This document shows positions 63,613 to 64,000 of a stretch of DNA of 64,000 nucleotides, in pieces (the stretch's first letter is position 1; every line of letters starts with the position of its first letter). The notes below the pieces were generated by a model, which was given only the letters and a program-made list of their open reading frames with translations, was not told the DNA's origin and made no database searches. The position numbers and the translations under genes are program-made. Source of the stretch: Ruegeria sp. HKCCD7303. Its GTDB lineage: Bacteria; Pseudomonadota; Alphaproteobacteria; Rhodobacterales; Rhodobacteraceae. The DNA is taken from contig NZ_WVRE01000003.1 of NCBI RefSeq assembly GCF_013111185.1, forward strand, positions 372,001 to 436,000, in the 5' to 3' direction.

Positions 63613-64000
63613 TCAAACCGCCTCAAGATAGCTCAGCCAGTGTGCCTCTGAAGGAATATTTTCAAATCGGGCAATCTCTTGCCGCTTGGTCATTGCCAGG
63701 TACCGGATTAGATCGGCAGGGAACAGGCGGGCGATCAGGGGATCTGCCTCAAACCGGTCTATTGCCGTGGACCAGTCTGGCATCAACTGCGGCAGGTCCG
63801 GATGATCGTAGGCGTTTCCGGTGATTGGGGCAGGGGGCTGCAGCCCGTCTTCGATACCTATTAGGGCTGCGCCCAGAACCGCACTCAGCATAAGGTATGG
63901 ATTGATGTCGCCCCCAGCAACACGGTGTTCAATGCGACGTGCTGCCGGCGCGCCACCCGGAATACGAATGGCCGCGGTTCTGTTCTCGTAGGCCCAGCAC
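63613..64000 (-). CDS. Second glutamine-synthetase-like ligase, C-terminal part only
   Basis: The gene runs off the right edge; its last 128 codons are present. Reading in from the edge gives CWAYENRTAAIRIPGG and ARRIEHRVAGGDINPYLML, the GS phosphate-binding and C-terminal signatures, then a tail ending ENIPSEAHWLSYLEAV. It is a paralogue of the ligase at 61516-62874 and probably another gamma-glutamyl-polyamine synthetase. The N-terminal half cannot be assessed. Confidence 0.88.
   Translation of the reverse strand, partial: CWAYENRTAAIRIPGGAPAARRIEHRVAGGDINPYLMLSAVLGAALIGIEDGLQPPAPITGNAYDHPDLPQLMPDWSTAIDRFEADPLIARLFPADLIRYLAMTKRQEIARFENIPSEAHWLSYLEAV

Overview
The window comes from an alphaproteobacterium, most likely a marine Rhodobacteraceae (Roseobacter-group) member. 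The evidence is a high-GC background with ATGA-coupled operons, a complete oxygen-dependent (cobalt-late) cobalamin gene set, a class I PHA cluster with PhaR, an LdtR-like MarR regulator, SdhE, ThyX, and several small families typical of that group. The genus cannot be fixed from the sequence alone. I see no phage, insertion sequence or CRISPR array.

Layout. 1-11475 is a cobalamin island. A cobalamin riboswitch heads a minus-strand operon DUF1636-cobW-cobN-cobG-cobH-cobI-cobJ. Next comes cobK on the opposite strand with no free space on either side, then cobL-cobE-cobM-cobB on the minus strand. 11625-14545 holds a beta-hydroxyacid dehydrogenase and an SLC13/RCK permease. 14546-16494 is an AT-richer, decayed stretch beside tRNA-Cys with a broken sulfotransferase gene. 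16795-21270 carries a PIMT-like methyltransferase, tolC, a PopZ-like protein and cobQ. 21333-29731 is mixed housekeeping and accessory: efp, ygfZ, an ABC transmembrane-only protein, a glycosyltransferase, a hydrolase lacking its nucleophile, an EamA permease and a UDP-glucuronate decarboxylase-like enzyme. 30014-30758 is a low-GC two-gene module of unknown function inserted after parE.

32919-45691 contains an S41-like peptidase, an AhpD-like protein, an epoxide hydrolase, PPK2, a MATE exporter, an aspartate aminotransferase, XRE-sdhE, LdtR, glyoxalase I with two secreted DUF1194 proteins, thyX, a cold-shock protein and an ArsC-like protein. 45693-48198 is a bufferin-type RiPP operon (bufA-bufB-bufC-doxX) predicted to make a copper-binding peptide. 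thrS and a run of alpha/beta hydrolases follow. 54382-58831 is the PHA cycle: phaZ diverges from phaC, then phaP and phaR, with CTGC-N3-GCAG operators at the expected places. The window ends with a DegT aminotransferase and a gamma-glutamyl-polyamine catabolic cluster (FAD oxidase, two glutamine-synthetase-like ligases, one glutamine amidotransferase).

How the genes work together. The cob genes take precorrin-2 towards hydrogenobyrinic acid a,c-diamide and cobalt insertion (CobN), and CobQ completes amidation later. No cobF is visible here. The PHA genes form a self-contained polymer synthesis, granule-coating, depolymerisation and repression circuit. The buf operon is a self-contained precursor, modifying enzyme, partner and membrane protein set.
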